DNA of 64,000 nt, from the NCBI GenBank assembly GCA_003864495.1, contig PEDN01001352.1, forward strand, positions 868,001 through 932,000, written 5' to 3'. Each line of letters opens with the position of its first letter. Position 1 is the first letter of the stretch. The notes beneath the pieces were generated by a model that made no database searches, was not told where the DNA came from, and worked only from the letters and a program-made list of their open reading frames with translations. Of the stretch, positions 26,001-38,400 are shown piece after piece. The DNA comes from Nemopilema nomurai. Its lineage: Eukaryota > Cnidaria > Scyphozoa > Rhizostomeae > Rhizostomatidae. Position numbers and translations under genes: made by a program.

Positions 26001-28202
26001 TCAACCAGTTGAGAGTTAACCAAGGCACCACTTACTTTTGCTGTACTGGCTATGTCAGACGTGGTGATGCTTGCCCTCAACGTGAGTGAAGAATTTTTTA
26101 TTTACGAATATTAAAGATCCCAAATTTTATAAATCTGGAACCTTACATTAACCCATGTTTTCTTATAATCTCGGCTTTAGTTTAAAATATAGTTGGTAGA
26201 TGACCATACATTAGTTATCAAAGCTTAATGAACCATCTTTGAATAATTGGGGCATTGGGTATCGTCGGAAAAAATCTTGTTTGATAATATATCTAAATAT
26301 ATTGCACGCTTTTGGAAATATAACCCGCACATTTTGAATGTTTGATTTTCGGCAAATATAATGTTACTTTGTTTTATAGCGTGATAGTGTTGTAGCACTC
26401 GCTAACAATCAAAACCATAGTTAACGAATTTTGCATACAAAAATTTATTCTGCTTATAAATGACTGACTGATCTTTCGCAGCGGTCTGTCAACCTGCTTG
26501 TCAGAATGGCTTCTGCTGGTTACCCAATCGGTGTTTCTGCAGGCCTGGCTTCACTGGAAGTTTCTGTCAGAGTGGTATGTTGACATAGACCTTAGCTTTC
26601 CTGGGTACCAGACTCGCCATATGTAAAATAATAGAGAGTCTGGTTTAGTGCAGCCCATTCTCGTTCTGGTGTAAATCTTCTGTGCGCATTTGAAAGAACA
26701 TGACAGACAGGAAACTCAGTGGAATGAGCAGCAGTTTTTGTAAAGCATGGTTCCAATGTGGTTTACATAGTACGGAGAAAGTATGACAAGTAAGGCACAT
26801 GCCTCTAAGCCGTATCACGTGGATGATAAGTATTGAGGCGTTTAATCGTTATGTGCATATGGAAGCCACCAATCTACAGTTGGCTCGATTTGTTTAACAG
26901 TTATCTCTAAAGTTCCATACGTGTTCGAAAATCGGCGAAATAGACGTTTTCAGATGTTAATGAAATGGTAGAGGATGGGTTTTTATTCAATAAAGAATTG
27001 AAGAATTTTACAGAACTAAAATCAAACTCCTGGAAATACACTTTACGTCATTGTGAACTCTGAGATCTAGATTCGATCATTAAGTAATCTGCATCTAATT
27101 AACCAGATGTTTAAAGGACTGAAAATTTGCCTAATTAATTATAAAAGAATGTTCTCATGAAGCTTAACAACTGCCATTATATGTAGGAATTGCACAAAAC
27201 CGAATATACCCATAAAATGGAGTACAACATGTATTCTACTATAGATTTAGTAGGAGTATTGTGGCATTTGCTAATATTTAGCTTGCAAATAAAAAGCATT
27301 TTTGCTCATAATAAGTGACTGATCTTTTGCAGCTGTCTGTCGACCTGCTTGTCAGAATGGCTTTTGCCAGTCTCCCAATCGGTGTGTCTGCAGGCCTGGC
27401 TTCACTGGAAGTCTCTGTGAGAATGGTACGTTGAGAAAGTCTTTAGCCTCCCAGCCTGGTTACATTGCTTTGAGACCTACAAATTCTTAACTAGGACTAG
27501 GCCACTAGTAAACAGAGTATTTAGGCCCATAAATGATTGTTGTTGTTGTCATATTCATCATCCTGCCCACTGCACTCTCTATGCTCCAGTAACTAAATAA
27601 CTCCAGATAACTCTATATAACTTCTTTAACACCCTTATCAAATATCTTGCTCTAGACCTTTTAAATCACATTTAAATTAGTGCCTGCTGAATTCGTTTTG
27701 AGGTTGCCTATTCGGGGATTTACAAAGTGCAGTCTTTCTTAGTCTGCTTAAAAAAACCATTTGCAGACAATTCTCACTTGAGAATAGAGCTGTCACATCT
27801 CAAGTAATTCACGGAGCAGCTACCTAATTTATTTCACCTGATTACCTGACTGCTATCCCCTAACTAGTGTCTTCTAATCATTGTCACCTAATTAGTGTCC
27901 CTTTACTACTACAACATAATTAATGTCACCTTATTACTGTCACCTTCTTGCTGTCACCTGATTCCTATCATTGGATGTTAGTTTGCACAATTAAACAAGT
28001 AGACACAATTAGAAATCCATCTACTCGTATAATGCAATTTTATTTACTGGAAGCAATTAGATGCAGCCGCCCTATCTGCAGTGCTTAGCAGGTTCAAATA
28101 GCATCATATTGGCGTGACTTGCTTGTTTTGCAACTTATGATGCTATTATTTGTTTTGTGAATTCTAGCCATTGAGGAATGCGAGGTTCCAAATCAATGCT
28201 AA
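23089..28202 (+). CDS. Short secreted EMI-EGF-EGF protein, truncated tandem paralogue (copy A)
   Basis: Exons: 23089-23171 (signal peptide, [20 protein letters not shown]), 25578-25712 and 25978-26081 (EMI domain), 26482-26574 and 27333-27425 (two six-Cys EGF repeats), 28168-28202 (start of a further EGF, then TAA). The model is 543 nt, 180 aa, in phase throughout with GT-AG junctions. EMI hallmarks are NVCSG at the start, RCTRY in the middle and CCTGY near the end. EMI domains typically mediate multimerisation of secreted matrix proteins. Against copy B it lacks the calcium-EGF run, sushi, Ig and vWA parts. The last exon has TAA where copy B has CAA. It could be a real short product or a recent pseudogene; intact splice sites and cysteines favour the first. 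Transcript data would decide. Confidence 0.55.
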
Positions 28203-28520
28203 CATTTTTGCTAAAACACGGATGGATCGTAGAAAATGCAACAGCATGGTGGAGGTCCAACAATCTTGAATTTGGGAATCAAATGCTATCTCTTTTGAAC
28301 ATGTCATCGTGATTACAAAAGACAAACATTTAACAAAGCGTTGATTGGTTTAGTCAGTCTTATCACATGTATTTTTCCCAACCCTATTTTGAAACTTAAT
28401 AACAACATTGAGCAATCCGTCTTTCTGTCTCATAGCCTCTATATTTTAACCAAACTCCTTGTCTGGGTGAACTTAGAGGTCCTTTCAAAAGATTGCCAGC
28501 CTACGAAGATTCTTAATTTG
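28168..28520 (+). pseudogene. Relic calcium-EGF exon and following intron of copy A
   Basis: This matches the copy B exon 38655-38774 and its downstream intron. The exon begins with the same AATGC and AATCAATGC words. It then has CAA changed to TAA and an internal deletion of about 46 nt that removes two cysteines. Downstream, the words around 28400-28520 match 38940-39120 with a further internal deletion. It can serve only as a terminal exon. Confidence 0.8.
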
Positions 28521-28530
28521 AATTGGAAAT

Positions 28531-28620
28531 GAAATGTTTCTTTTATTATTACTTCTATTAATATTATTATTATTATTAATATCATTATTGTTGATGTTGT
28601 TGTTGTTGTTGTTATTTATG
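28531..28620. repeat. ATT/GTT microsatellite, probable LINE 3' tail
   Basis: A run of ATT triplets followed by GTT triplets. On the minus strand it reads as an AAT/AAC tail directly after the decayed LINE coding sequence, the position expected for the simple-repeat 3' tail of a LINE. Confidence 0.65.
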
Positions 28621-30430
28621 TCAATCTCAGACATTGGGTCTGATACGTTATTTTGTTCTTTCATCTTTGGGAACGTGTACCAACAAGTCATCAAGGGTAG
28701 AGTTCTTTCTCCTGTTTCTCCAAAAAGGCAAACTTTTCGTAGTATCCTTGCTGTTACAAGCAGTGCCACAGTTTCTGATTAATTTCCATCGCAATCTTCA
28801 CATCCAACTTCCCCATGTATCTCTCAAACCTATCTGAGATGACTCCCAATCCACTAATAAATAAAGGCACCGCCGTAACTTTATTCATTTGCCATATATG
28901 ACCTTTTTCTTTTCTCGACATTTCGCACTTTTCAATCTCTTCAGGTTCCTTTTCTCTTGCTGATGAATCTCCTGGCACAGTAATGTCGAATATTTTCACT
29001 TCTTTGTTCTTCGTACCTACCAACACAATATCTGGTCGCTATACCTTGATGTCTCTATCACATTGAATGGTGAAAACCTACAAGAGCTTGAAGTTCTCAT
29101 TTCCAATAACTGTTTCGGGGTGCTTTTTGTACTATTTCTTAGTTCTTTTGTAGTGGCTCGTTCGTCTAGTTTTCATTGTCACACCATGTCATGCTGACAC
29201 ATCTTGCTCCTCGGCCCTGACTTTTCCATCCCTATTACATCACCATTCCATCATCCTCTCTCATCCATCGTCAGCAAATTTATTTTTAGAATAATCAATA
29301 TAAATAGGATTGTAAAGTTTAGTCAAGCAGTCAGAAACAGAGCTACAGAATACAATGGCGTTGTCTCTCTCTGTCGGCCTGGCTCCGTGTTCTCTGCACA
29401 TTAAATAAGACAACTATGGCTCGGACCGTCCATAGAGGTTGAGCAACGCAGTCGGTAGAAACCCATCACAACTCGTTTCTACACTTTCCAATTTTCCTTT
29501 GTAGCAAAGTTGCCAATTAACATGTCGTGCTTCATTATCGTGTATTCATTCTCTGGTACTTCCTTTGTGCTAATTTTCCGCATTCACTAACAAAATGACT
29601 AATAGTTTCTCCTTTTCCCCACACATTCTGCACAATGGATAATCAGCATGTGCTTCTATTCATCACGTCAAATCCCCTTTTGCAAGCCTTTCCCATGATT
29701 TATCCCAATTCAATCCTTGCCTGTCCTTCACATGCATCCCAATCAACTGACCATGCATCACTTTATGCTTCCAAGCATCTTCCGTTTCTTGGCTTTTTTA
29801 CTTTTGTATACATTTCTTCCATTGCTTCCCCAGTATTAACAATGCTGATTCCTACAAATTTTCTCAAGAGTATCTCTCTAATGTTCTTTATATACCAACT
29901 CAGGATATTTTTCTCTGCCTTTACACAATTCTCACCACTCATCAAACCTCTTCTACCTTTCTTTCTTGAGGCGTGTATTCTTGCAATGTCACTCCTCGGA
30001 TAAAGTTCCTTTGCTGGCACTATCTTGCTCCCATCGTACAAATTTGAATTCATAATGAGATTGAAGGTTCTTTCTTTCGAAATAATTTTTTCATCTCTTT
30101 ATCCTTTATCTTGTCAAGCTCTAAAATACCAAGGTATTTGTATCCTTCAATCCAACCTCTTGACTTTAATACTTTCTCAAGTTGTTAGTCTTACATCTTC
30201 ACTTTAGACCAATTTCCCTAGTTTCCTGTCTTGTTTCCATACATTCAACTTTTAATTCTTTCAACCATTTTGCATCCTTATTGTGTTGCACTTTGTGCAT
30301 GCGGATCGGCAACCGCATGCCCTGGCTCTTTCTTGAACAGCAAGCCAAGTCACGTGATCAGATGCTGATCAAGAGAACACGAAGCAAGCTGAGGTCAGTT
30401 GCTTCCCTTTCAAAGCTCTGTCCTCAACGC
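28620..30430 (-). pseudogene. Decayed non-LTR retrotransposon (LINE) ORF2 3' part
   Basis: Frame-broken minus-strand fragments keep the C-terminal signature of a LINE polyprotein common in cnidarian genomes. In element order they read: ELYPRSDIARIH then RRGLMSGENCVKAEKN (about 30000-29900); a CCHC-like CRMCGEKE with ISHFVSECGKLAQ (about 29640-29550); KIFDITVPGDSS (about 29000-28960); KVTAVPLFISGLGVIS (about 28880-28830); and TARILRKV (about 28750). Several stops and frame changes separate the fragments. A block at about 29170-29470 does not fit and may be a later insertion. No intact reverse transcriptase core was recognised. Confidence 0.75.
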
Positions 30431-30600
30431 TGTGAGTAAATAATAGGAGCAATCTCTCGTTAGCATGATAGATTATTCGTTGATACAACATTCTATTCTA
30501 CATTTTTGCAAAATTTCACATTTAAAGAGGGAAAAAACAATTGTTTTATATCAGGGAATGCGGTGAGAATTCCGCATTCCAGGAAATGAGCAGTAATGCT

Positions 30601-30974
30601 GCACATCTGTGCAATTTGATCCGGTTGATCGATTCAACCATCGCTATTGAAATCACGGCCCTGACTTCGAGTCAAAAGACAATTGTTTGATTGAGCCTTC
30701 CATTGACTCGAACCCGTTTTGGGACTTCATGTGTACCGAGATATTGGAGCTGTCCCTTTGGTCTCTAGTTGATGTCAATAGACGCAAGAAAATCTTCCGG
30801 TTTCATAAAACCCTGATTTGACCCAGGTCTTTTCATTTCACCAGTGTCTAATTTTCTTCATTATGACACTGTTCTGATACTTGACCAAGATCCTAAGAAC
30901 ACTTTGCGGAGCTTTGTGGATGAAATCCAGACCTTGAGGCCTTTGATTCACGTAATTTCATCCGAGATTTATTG
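30601..30974. repeat. Duplicated ~370-bp segment, copy B
   Basis: Counterpart of 20413-20783, in direct orientation. It starts about 150 bp after the decayed LINE ends, and so marks the second unit of the tandem duplication. Confidence 0.85.
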
Positions 30975-32456
30975 AACGCTGTTTTCCTTCTTGCGTTTGC
31001 CTTAATTAGGGTGATTTAATAAGAAGCTAATTCACGTGCATCAAAGAGTTAAATCAATTACTCATAGCATTCTCATACCTAGTTCTCGGGGCGTGCCTAC
31101 CGGGAGGAGGGGGATGGGGTTGGTTGTATGGCTTTTGAAAGATTGTCGGTAAATGCTATGAATTTCCGGTAAATGTTATGGATTGCCGGTAGATGTGTAT
31201 GTTGGCTTTATATATATATAAATATTTATATAATAGTGTATTTCAAGGACAGTTTGTGACAGCGAATATTGAAGATAGCACGTGGTGGTTAAGGTCGCGG
31301 GCACAAAGTGACATCAATGATCAATTCAATTAGGTCAAGGCGTCATACGCCACATTGATCCCATTTATGTGGTTATTCGCACTTCCTTGTCTTGTGTATA
31401 GGCTTCCGCTTTCATGGGAACTACAGTTTAACACAGACAGCTTTGACTTGAAACGTTGCAACATTTACAGACGAAGGCGTTCTCTCGATAAGTACTGTGA
31501 CTGCACAAAATTTTATTGTACGACAAGCCAGTACCACCCCAGGCCCATCGAAACCGGGGATTTGGGGGTCCTGAGCCCCCCCCCCTAATGATTGCTAAAC
31601 TACAGTATGTTTCCTTTATAAAGATATACTGAATCAGAGGTGCACTTACCATAACTCTGATTCTTCTTAAATTTATTAATATTACCACGCAACTGAGATA
31701 TTACGAAACATATGACACACTAAAGCCAACCGTTACAGTTTCTTGTTTCGATTCAACAACCAGTTGAGAAATTTTGGTTTTTAATATATACAATCAATAA
31801 ATCGTCAATAAATCAGGCAATAAATCATCAATCAAAACTTTTCTATTTTGGCCTATGGTTGATTTTCTGTGAAATGAGCTTTATATATCGGCTCATCTAC
31901 ATAGCATGACGTTCAATACGTAACACTTAAGACAAAGCCTACAATGCAGATTTTTGTGTTCGATGTATGCGATTTTTGTCCAATTATCCTTATATCGTCA
32001 TACACAAAAATAAACATGTTACATATTTTTTGTCTTTAACTTTCAAAGGCAAAATCGTGCTGTGTGCGGCAAACAAAGATTTTTGGAATTAACAACTGGA
32101 ATGTCTCGACGATCAAAATCTGCAGTGTGCGATTTGACATTCTTTGCCAATTTGCCCCTGCAAACTAAAATCGTGCGTTGTGGTTTTAGGGCCATAAAAT
32201 CCTATTCATAGACGACTTGCTTTTGACGTTGATTGCAAAACTTCCTACTTCTGATGTCAAAGATTCCTATTTACCAACACCAGTAACAATGGTAGGAAGT
32301 TGATGCTTGCTTCCGCGATGAAATGACGTCATTTGCTTCCGTTATCGATAGCATGAAAAGAGGGCGACTGACTGTTTTGGAATATTTGTCAATTCTTGCC
32401 AGTCGAGGAACGTGCATTCGTTCTGGCTTCGGAGAACGCCCGGGACTCAAGGCAAG
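30975..32456. other. Upstream region of copy B
   Basis: Non-coding. It holds a threefold, roughly 20-bp repeat with CCGGTAAATG words at 31140-31200, an AT run near 31210-31235 and the unit B counterpart of the copy A upstream region from about 31735. The promoter of copy B is expected in the last few hundred bases but no element was singled out. Confidence 0.4.
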
Positions 32457-35400
32457 ATGAAGGTCATCGGCCTGGCTACTTTCTTGATTTTTCTGCTGCA
32501 TAATGAAAGAACGACAGCATCGAGCCTCAATCCAAGAGGGTAAGTTCATGTTTGAGTAATCTTGACATTGATCCGATTTTGCATGTGTATTCGTTTAAAT
32601 TTGAAACAGATGTTACACTCTGATCCTTCAAAATCGCAGAGGATGGCCAATGTATTTCATTGTGTCAATATATGGATTTCACCGGGGATGAGTTTGTGAA
32701 TTGAAAAAGGTTTGACTTTAGAACCAAGATATCATTATTATTCTAAGAAAGCCGTCGTTTTTAGAAATCCCCACAGAGTCCGTCATCTTCGATGACACAC
32801 AAATATTTAGTCTGAACCAGACTCCATTTAGTTTTTCAAAAAACATTTGGAGACTCAAGACTCTCATGGAGGAACACAAATGGATTGTGTTGCTTTTATA
32901 AAGTTGACCAGAGAAGATCAAACGCTCTAGTTGTATTGCCGTTCTTAAAAATTTGAAAGATCCGAGGAAGGTGGTTAACTAAACCTGATTTGTATCGTGT
33001 CTGTCCAATGTTGTTTCTTCCAAATTGCTCTCTATTTCTTTATGAAAATGCAATGGATAGAAGCAGTTTTGGTTGTAAAAGGCGAGATAAAAGAAACCTT
33101 TGCTTTCTAGTTTCAGTCATGTGGGATTTACAAGCTCTAAATAACTTTGGCACCCCTGGTTGCGAGATGTGTAAACCAGGATTTACGTCACTAATACAAT
33201 TCAAGGATTATCTAAAAACACGTAAGAGTTAGATGTGGATCAATCAAGGGAGAGTGGCAAAGTTTAGAAAAAAGCTATTTAGCTTGTCTGGGGGGGGGGG
33301 GGGGTAGGGTTGGGAGTGGATTAGAATTGCTGACAACCCTTCTTTTGGGGCTACTCTGCTGAGTCTAGAACAGCTAAAATTTACAAGTATTTTGCAGGAG
33401 GAATGTATGCAGCAGATCATACACCTACAATACTTATTACTCGGTTGCCAAGCAGAGAGTTCAATATCACAATTACAGAACATGCTGTAAAAAGGTCTGG
33501 GGGGCATGCCTCAGAAGATGTACTAGATACAGGTATTGGTTTTTTTAATACTTATTAAAGGCTTCTTTGAAGATTAATTGTCCTGTGTAATAGATTATAA
33601 TAGACTCATTTATCTGCCAAATTTCCCTTCCTGCTTTTAGTTTGAGGCAAACTTTCTTCCATTCTCATTTCACTGTGACATAAATGAAGGCTGACTTTGT
33701 GTGGTTGTTGCAACCAAGCAATTCAATTCACTTAGTTTGCCTGTCTTTGACAGCCAACAGACCCTTGCAGCATTGAAAGCAGTCTTCGGTTTTTGTTAAT
33801 TTTTGTCAATTTTTGTTAATTTTTGTTCAACTCTAAATTCTACCCATTGTTGTTATAGATTTATTGCTCAAATTTTAATGAATATATCAAAATCTTTTAT
33901 AGGACCAGCTTAGTTACATATTACGTCAACCAGTTGAGGGTTAACCAAGGCACCACTTACTTTTGCTGCAATGGCTATGTCAGACGTGGTGATGCTTGCC
34001 CTCAACGTGAGTGAAGACTTTTTGTTACTAATGTTAAGAGCCTAAATCGACCTTGATCCTAGTTAGTTGTTGTTCTAAATAATAGTTTGTATAAAACTAT
34101 GTATGCATTGTTATATAAGTTTAATTAACAACCTTAGGATGATTTGGGTATTGAGTATGGACAGGATCTGCTAATTTTCGAGTTATTGAAACATTGCACA
34201 TTTTGAAAAAAACATTATATATTTGATAAAGGATTCTGCACATTTCTTGGGATATTACCCTAGCTTTGAATGTTTGGTCATAGGCAAATGTAAAGTTTCT
34301 TTACTTTATGGCTCAAAAGTATTGTGGCATTTGCTAATATTTAGCTTGCAAATAAAAAGCACTTTTGCTCATAATAAGTGACTGATCTTTTGCAGCTGTC
34401 TGTCGACCTGCTTGTCAGAATGGCTTTTGCCAGTCTCCCAATCGGTGTTTCTGCAGGCCCGGCTTCACTGGAAGTTTCTGTCAGAGTGGTATGTTGAGAA
34501 AGTCTTTAGCTCAAGTCATAGGGCTGCATTCTTCCACAACTGCTGGACATACCTGGTTGATTTGCTTTGAGACCATCAAATTGTGTACCAGGACTAGGCC
34601 ACTAGTAAACAGAGTATTAAGGCCCACAAATGATTGTTGTTGCTGTCATCGCCATCGTGCTGCCCACTGCCTTCTCTATGCCCCAGATGACTAAATAACT
34701 CTATATAACTTCTTTAAGGCAATCCTCTTGGGTTGCAAAGAGTAATGCAGCAAATTTCTTCTCTAGAACTTTTTTATCACATTTAAGTTAGTGCCTGCCG
34801 AATTAAATAGCTATCTAATTAATGTCACCTGATTACTGACACCATAGTACTGTCCCCCTAATCAATAACTTCTAATCAGGGGCACCTAATTAGTGTTACC
34901 ATATTACAGCCACCTGATGTAACTTGGGTTCATCTCTTTTTGAGTTGGGCTTCATAACTTTTTCCTATAGATATTAACGAATGCTTGAGAAACCCCTGTC
35001 AGCAACTGTGCAATAATCTCAGAGGAGGCTTCTCCTGTTCCTGCAGACGAGGCTACCGCAAAGTCAGTAGTGTACCAAAGGATGGAAAGTGTCAGAGTAA
35101 GTTTTGTTCCAATTCGCCTTGGTATTGTTTTTGAATAATTGCCCCTGAAAACGTGTGCAAAGCCCGCTGGAAGCTAGAGAGATCATTAATTTTAACTCCC
35201 AATATTTTTAATTGTTGTTTGAATCGTTCAAAATTCTACTCCATCAATACAAATTGTTTCCGTAATGCAAATTGTTTAACACCATCTAATAACTTTTGAA
35301 AGTTGTTTTATTAAGATATTTTACATTTTTATGACATCAATCTTATTTGCTTATATGTACTTGACGTTTTTAGGGCACTAAGAACACGATTCGAAACTAA

Positions 35401-38400
35401 TCAATGCTCTAGCTTGATAAATTTTGATGTAGAGCCTTTATCTTGATGAGTAACAGCGCTTAAGAAAGTTCTTTTCTCTTTTTGAAATACATGAATCCAG
35501 TTGACTTGATTCACTTTGTAATGAAAAAGGACCATATTACCTGTATCGTGTTCTTTTTATCGCCCACCAGATGTGAACGAGTGCCTGAGCTCCAACAAAT
35601 TGTGCCTCTGCGCTGCCGGTAGCTCCTGCAAAGCGCAGTGCGTAGACACCCCCGGCAGCTACCGGTGCAAATGCAACCAGGGCTATCAGCTGGCGAATAA
35701 CAAGATCTGTAAGGGTGAGTGCAAATCGCTAGCCCCAAGCAAGCTTCAGTTCTAACACAGCATGAAAACATCACTGATTCTTAGCGTACGATCTTAACGC
35801 AGTTTTGAATCGAAAGCTTTGGAACACAATTTTTTTAATTAAAGGGGTCAGCAGGGGCAGCCATCTTTATCAAAAAGCTCCATTTCTTCATGTTGGTATT
35901 ATTTTGCCACTGTCTTCGTTTCATGCTTCTGCCCCCTTACCCTTAACATATGCAGGCTTTCTGCACAGGATTGTAGAATGGATACTTTAACTCTTTGAAA
36001 AATACTTCTCCAAGTTAAAAAAACCCTGTACAAAGTAATTCACGATTCTAACAATTTCATACGTTCTATTCATCCTGCGCGACTTGATCTAAAACATGCT
36101 CTCATTGATTTGCCTTTGTAAGGAGTTATACGTTGGCATCTGCCTGTTTTGTTTTCGCTTTCGTATGTGACTGGAGACTTCTTATAACCAGATATTGACG
36201 AATGCAAGGCTGGACAGCATCAATGTCAGCAGAGGTGTGTTAACAGCCTTGGAGGCTTCCAGTGTGCATGCAGTGCTGGGTACTGGTTGCGCGCAGACAA
36301 GAAACGTTGCAGTGGTATGTGTCCTTACTGTACTAATGCGGAGGTCGCTTGGCTCACTGGAACAAGGTTCCTTGAGGGGTGTTAACATTAACGAGTTGTC
36401 AATTTGATTGATTGCCGCCTCTGGACACCGTCAAACTGCAATGGGACGTGCACTCGATCTTGCATGTGCAAGTAACCGAAGTCGACTCTAAATCTCGACT
36501 TGGTTCTGAAACCATTTACAACTGCTTTTGCCGCGCAAAGTTGAAAAATATAGAGCGGTGAAGCTAAAAGTGACTTGAATAACGAATCACTCCAAATGCC
36601 CCCTCCGAGCGTGCTCGCCCAAATATTTACTGACAAAAATATGCGTTTCAAATAAAAATATGCATAAGGTTATGTAAATTAAATCGATGGCTTCGCGTGA
36701 TTCAAATAATTTGATATTTAGGTTCACGATAGACCATGTCACGCAAATAGAATATATTCCAGTAAAACTTTGAAGACAACTTTCACATTAGATAAACAAT
36801 ATATTTGTAAAACAGAAGACTAGCCCCCAAAACCCCGCTGCGCGGGCTTAAAACCCCTTCTGTGGAAATAGAATTGCCCCTTAAAACTACCCCAAAACAA
36901 ATTAGGCAGATTAGCCTCGGCAAGACAAGAGCCTCGCATTGAGAAGGAAAATGACGTCACCCAACCAGCCACGGGTCATTTGAAACGAAAGTTGTCAACG
37001 AAAAAATGACTCGCCATCCTTCGCGTGCATCACTCGCACTCATGTGACAATCGCTAGGACGGGGGAGCCTCAACCCTTCATCTTTTGCGAACCCCGTCCT
37101 AGCGATTGTCACATGAGTGCGAGTGATGCACGCGAAGGATGGCGAGTCATTTTTTCGTTGACAACTTTCGTTTCAAATGACCCGTGGCTGGTTGTGGGTG
37201 ACGTCATTTTCCTTCTCAATGCGAGGCTCTTGTCTTGCCGAGGCTAATCTGCCTAATTTGTTTTGGGGTAGTTTTAAGGGGCAATTCTATTTCCACAGAA
37301 GGGGTTTTAAGCCCGCGCAGCGGGGTTTTGGGGGCTAGTACTGTACTAACAGAGTAACTGTACTAACAGAGGTAGAAAGAAAGATATACGCTGTTCCATC
37401 AGCAATGCATCCAGATTCTTGCTTCTTTTGTAAATTCAGCTAAGTATGTATGATTTCATATCAGTTGTTTCGCTTAAAGGCTGATATTGGGAACACTCAT
37501 AACAGGAATGAGAAGAATGGTGTTTAGACATGGCCCTTGAACTGAGGTTGGAAACAGACAAGCCAGTCTTTGAAACTCAAGTAGGCCGAGTGGGCAATAT
37601 GCCAGTTTCTGTTGTTGTTGTTGTTGTTGTTGTCACTGGCACTTAATGTTGTTGCTGTCACTGGCAATCAGTATTACTCCTTTCATTCTGTCTGATTGTG
37701 GTGGTTGTTATTTGCAGATATCAATGAGTGTCGTAGAGGGAACGGAGGCTGCGAGCAAACATGCACCAATATTGTTGGGAGCTATAAGTGCAGTTGCCGA
37801 AGCGGATACACTCTTGCTTACGATAAAGCGAGATGCACAGGTAATTTTCAGTTTTTGCTGGTCAGGAATCAATATGGCATCGGCTTTCATTTCCACACTG
37901 AATATTGTCTTTTCAGACGTATGTTTTTCTTCTTTTGTTTTAGTCTAAAACCTTTTTTTACTTTTGATGTAACCTAAGGAGCTGGGATCTGGATAATTTT
38001 CGAAAAAGATTGCCCCCTCCATTTTGCCGTTTAATGCAGATCAGCCTGTTTCGTTCTGCTTTGATTAATTTTTAACTTTCTCCGAATATCCACCACCAAT
38101 CGAAAACTCAGATAAAAAGCCGTTTAAACACAATTTTATTTCTTTGCAAATTTCTTTTAAAGACATCAATGAATGCTTGACCATCAAACCCTGTGACAAG
38201 ACCAAAGGAGTTTGTCAAAATACTCGAGGAAGCTACCGATGCACTTGTAGAGCAGGGTACGAAATAGCTGAAAAGAACCAGTGTAGAGGTATTCCTTTCA
38301 TACTTATATATTGCAGTTTTATTTGCTGTGTTTAGCGGGACCAAATGGCAATACGCCTTGGAGAGATTGGGTCGGTAGTGTTTGTATATTCTACAGGACA

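Larger units (their letters stand above)
22480..28520 (+). repeat. Tandem duplication unit A (EMI/EGF locus)
   Basis: Blocks align in order with unit B: 22490-23171 with 31735-32539, 25540-25860 with 33365-33660, 25930-26390 with 33850-34310, 27260-27470 with 34320-34520, and 28130-28520 with 38620-39120. Offsets vary because unit A has about 1 kb extra before the EMI exons and a deletion covering the region that holds calcium-EGF exons 1 to 5 in unit B. The unit ends where the LINE-tail microsatellite begins. Confidence 0.85.

Noticed and set aside
28534..28782. Leucine-run ORF resembling a signal peptide or membrane segment
   Set aside because: Translation of the ATT/GTT microsatellite.
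29635..30003. 122-codon plus-strand ORF rich in Phe, Pro and Ser
   Set aside because: It is the reverse complement of the decayed LINE coding sequence, which explains its odd composition.
33118..33232. Possible EGF-like exon in copy B ([14 protein letters not shown])
   Set aside because: It stands between the signal-peptide and EMI exons, lacks a suitable donor/acceptor pair in phase, has too few cysteines and has no counterpart in copy A.
37044..37247. 67-codon ORF inside the fold-back element
   Set aside because: It reads across the centre of the palindrome. No known transposase or conserved motif.
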